This document shows positions 5,257 through 5,258 of a stretch of 5,258 nucleotides of DNA, in pieces. Within the stretch, counting starts at the first letter, position 1. Each line of letters begins with the position of its first letter. A program made the translations under genes and the position numbers. The stretch is from an uncultured Blautia sp. Its GTDB lineage: Bacteria > Bacillota > Clostridia > Lachnospirales > Lachnospiraceae. The DNA is taken from positions 1 to 5,258 of the forward strand of contig URWL01000168.1 in NCBI GenBank assembly GCA_900551465.1, in the 5' to 3' direction. A model generated the notes under the pieces. The model was not told where the DNA came from and made no database searches. It saw only the letters and a program-made list of their open reading frames with translations.

Positions 5257-5258
5257 CC

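Overview
The window looks like chromosomal DNA of an endospore-forming Firmicute, most likely an anaerobic Clostridia of Lachnospiraceae type. The evidence is the presence of spoVAA and a complete spoIIA operon, strong AGGAGG-type ribosome sites, moderate-to-low GC, and Clostridia-like FolC and sigma-F sequences. The genus cannot be fixed from the sequence. No tRNA, rRNA, CRISPR array, insertion sequence or prophage gene was seen.

Layout from left to right. (1) Bases 2-553, + strand: the C-terminal part of SpoVAA, whose start lies off the left edge. It converges on sigF and the two 3' ends overlap by 16 bp. (2) Bases 538-2025, - strand: the spoIIA operon spoIIAA-spoIIAB-sigF, very tightly packed (TAATG overlap, then a stop/Shine-Dalgarno overlap), with a sigma-H-like promoter at 2041-2070. 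(3) Bases 2081-2166: two hairpins ending the next operon, one of them a canonical Rho-independent terminator. (4) Bases 2166-4935, - strand: folC, a 51-residue small ORF, and a membrane-anchored zinc-ribbon/TPR protein with a (Ser-Tyr-Asp-Glu-Gly)n tail. All are spaced as one operon behind a sigma-A-like promoter at 5010-5037 and a GC-rich leader hairpin. (5) Bases 5068-5256, - strand: the last 62 codons of an unrecognised gene.

The spoIIA genes form the switch that starts forespore-specific transcription. SpoIIAB binds and inhibits sigma-F and phosphorylates SpoIIAA; unphosphorylated SpoIIAA releases sigma-F. SpoVAA belongs to the SpoVA machinery that moves dipicolinic acid into the forespore late in sporulation. 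FolC makes folylpolyglutamates and is housekeeping.

Most of the window is well-known biology. The parts that deserve a second look are the unexplained TPR/zinc-ribbon protein with its tandem-repeat tail, the small ORF before it, the GC-rich structured leader of folC with an inverted repeat spanning promoter and ribosome site, and the convergent overlap of spoVAA with sigF. I do not see a clearly new multi-gene system.
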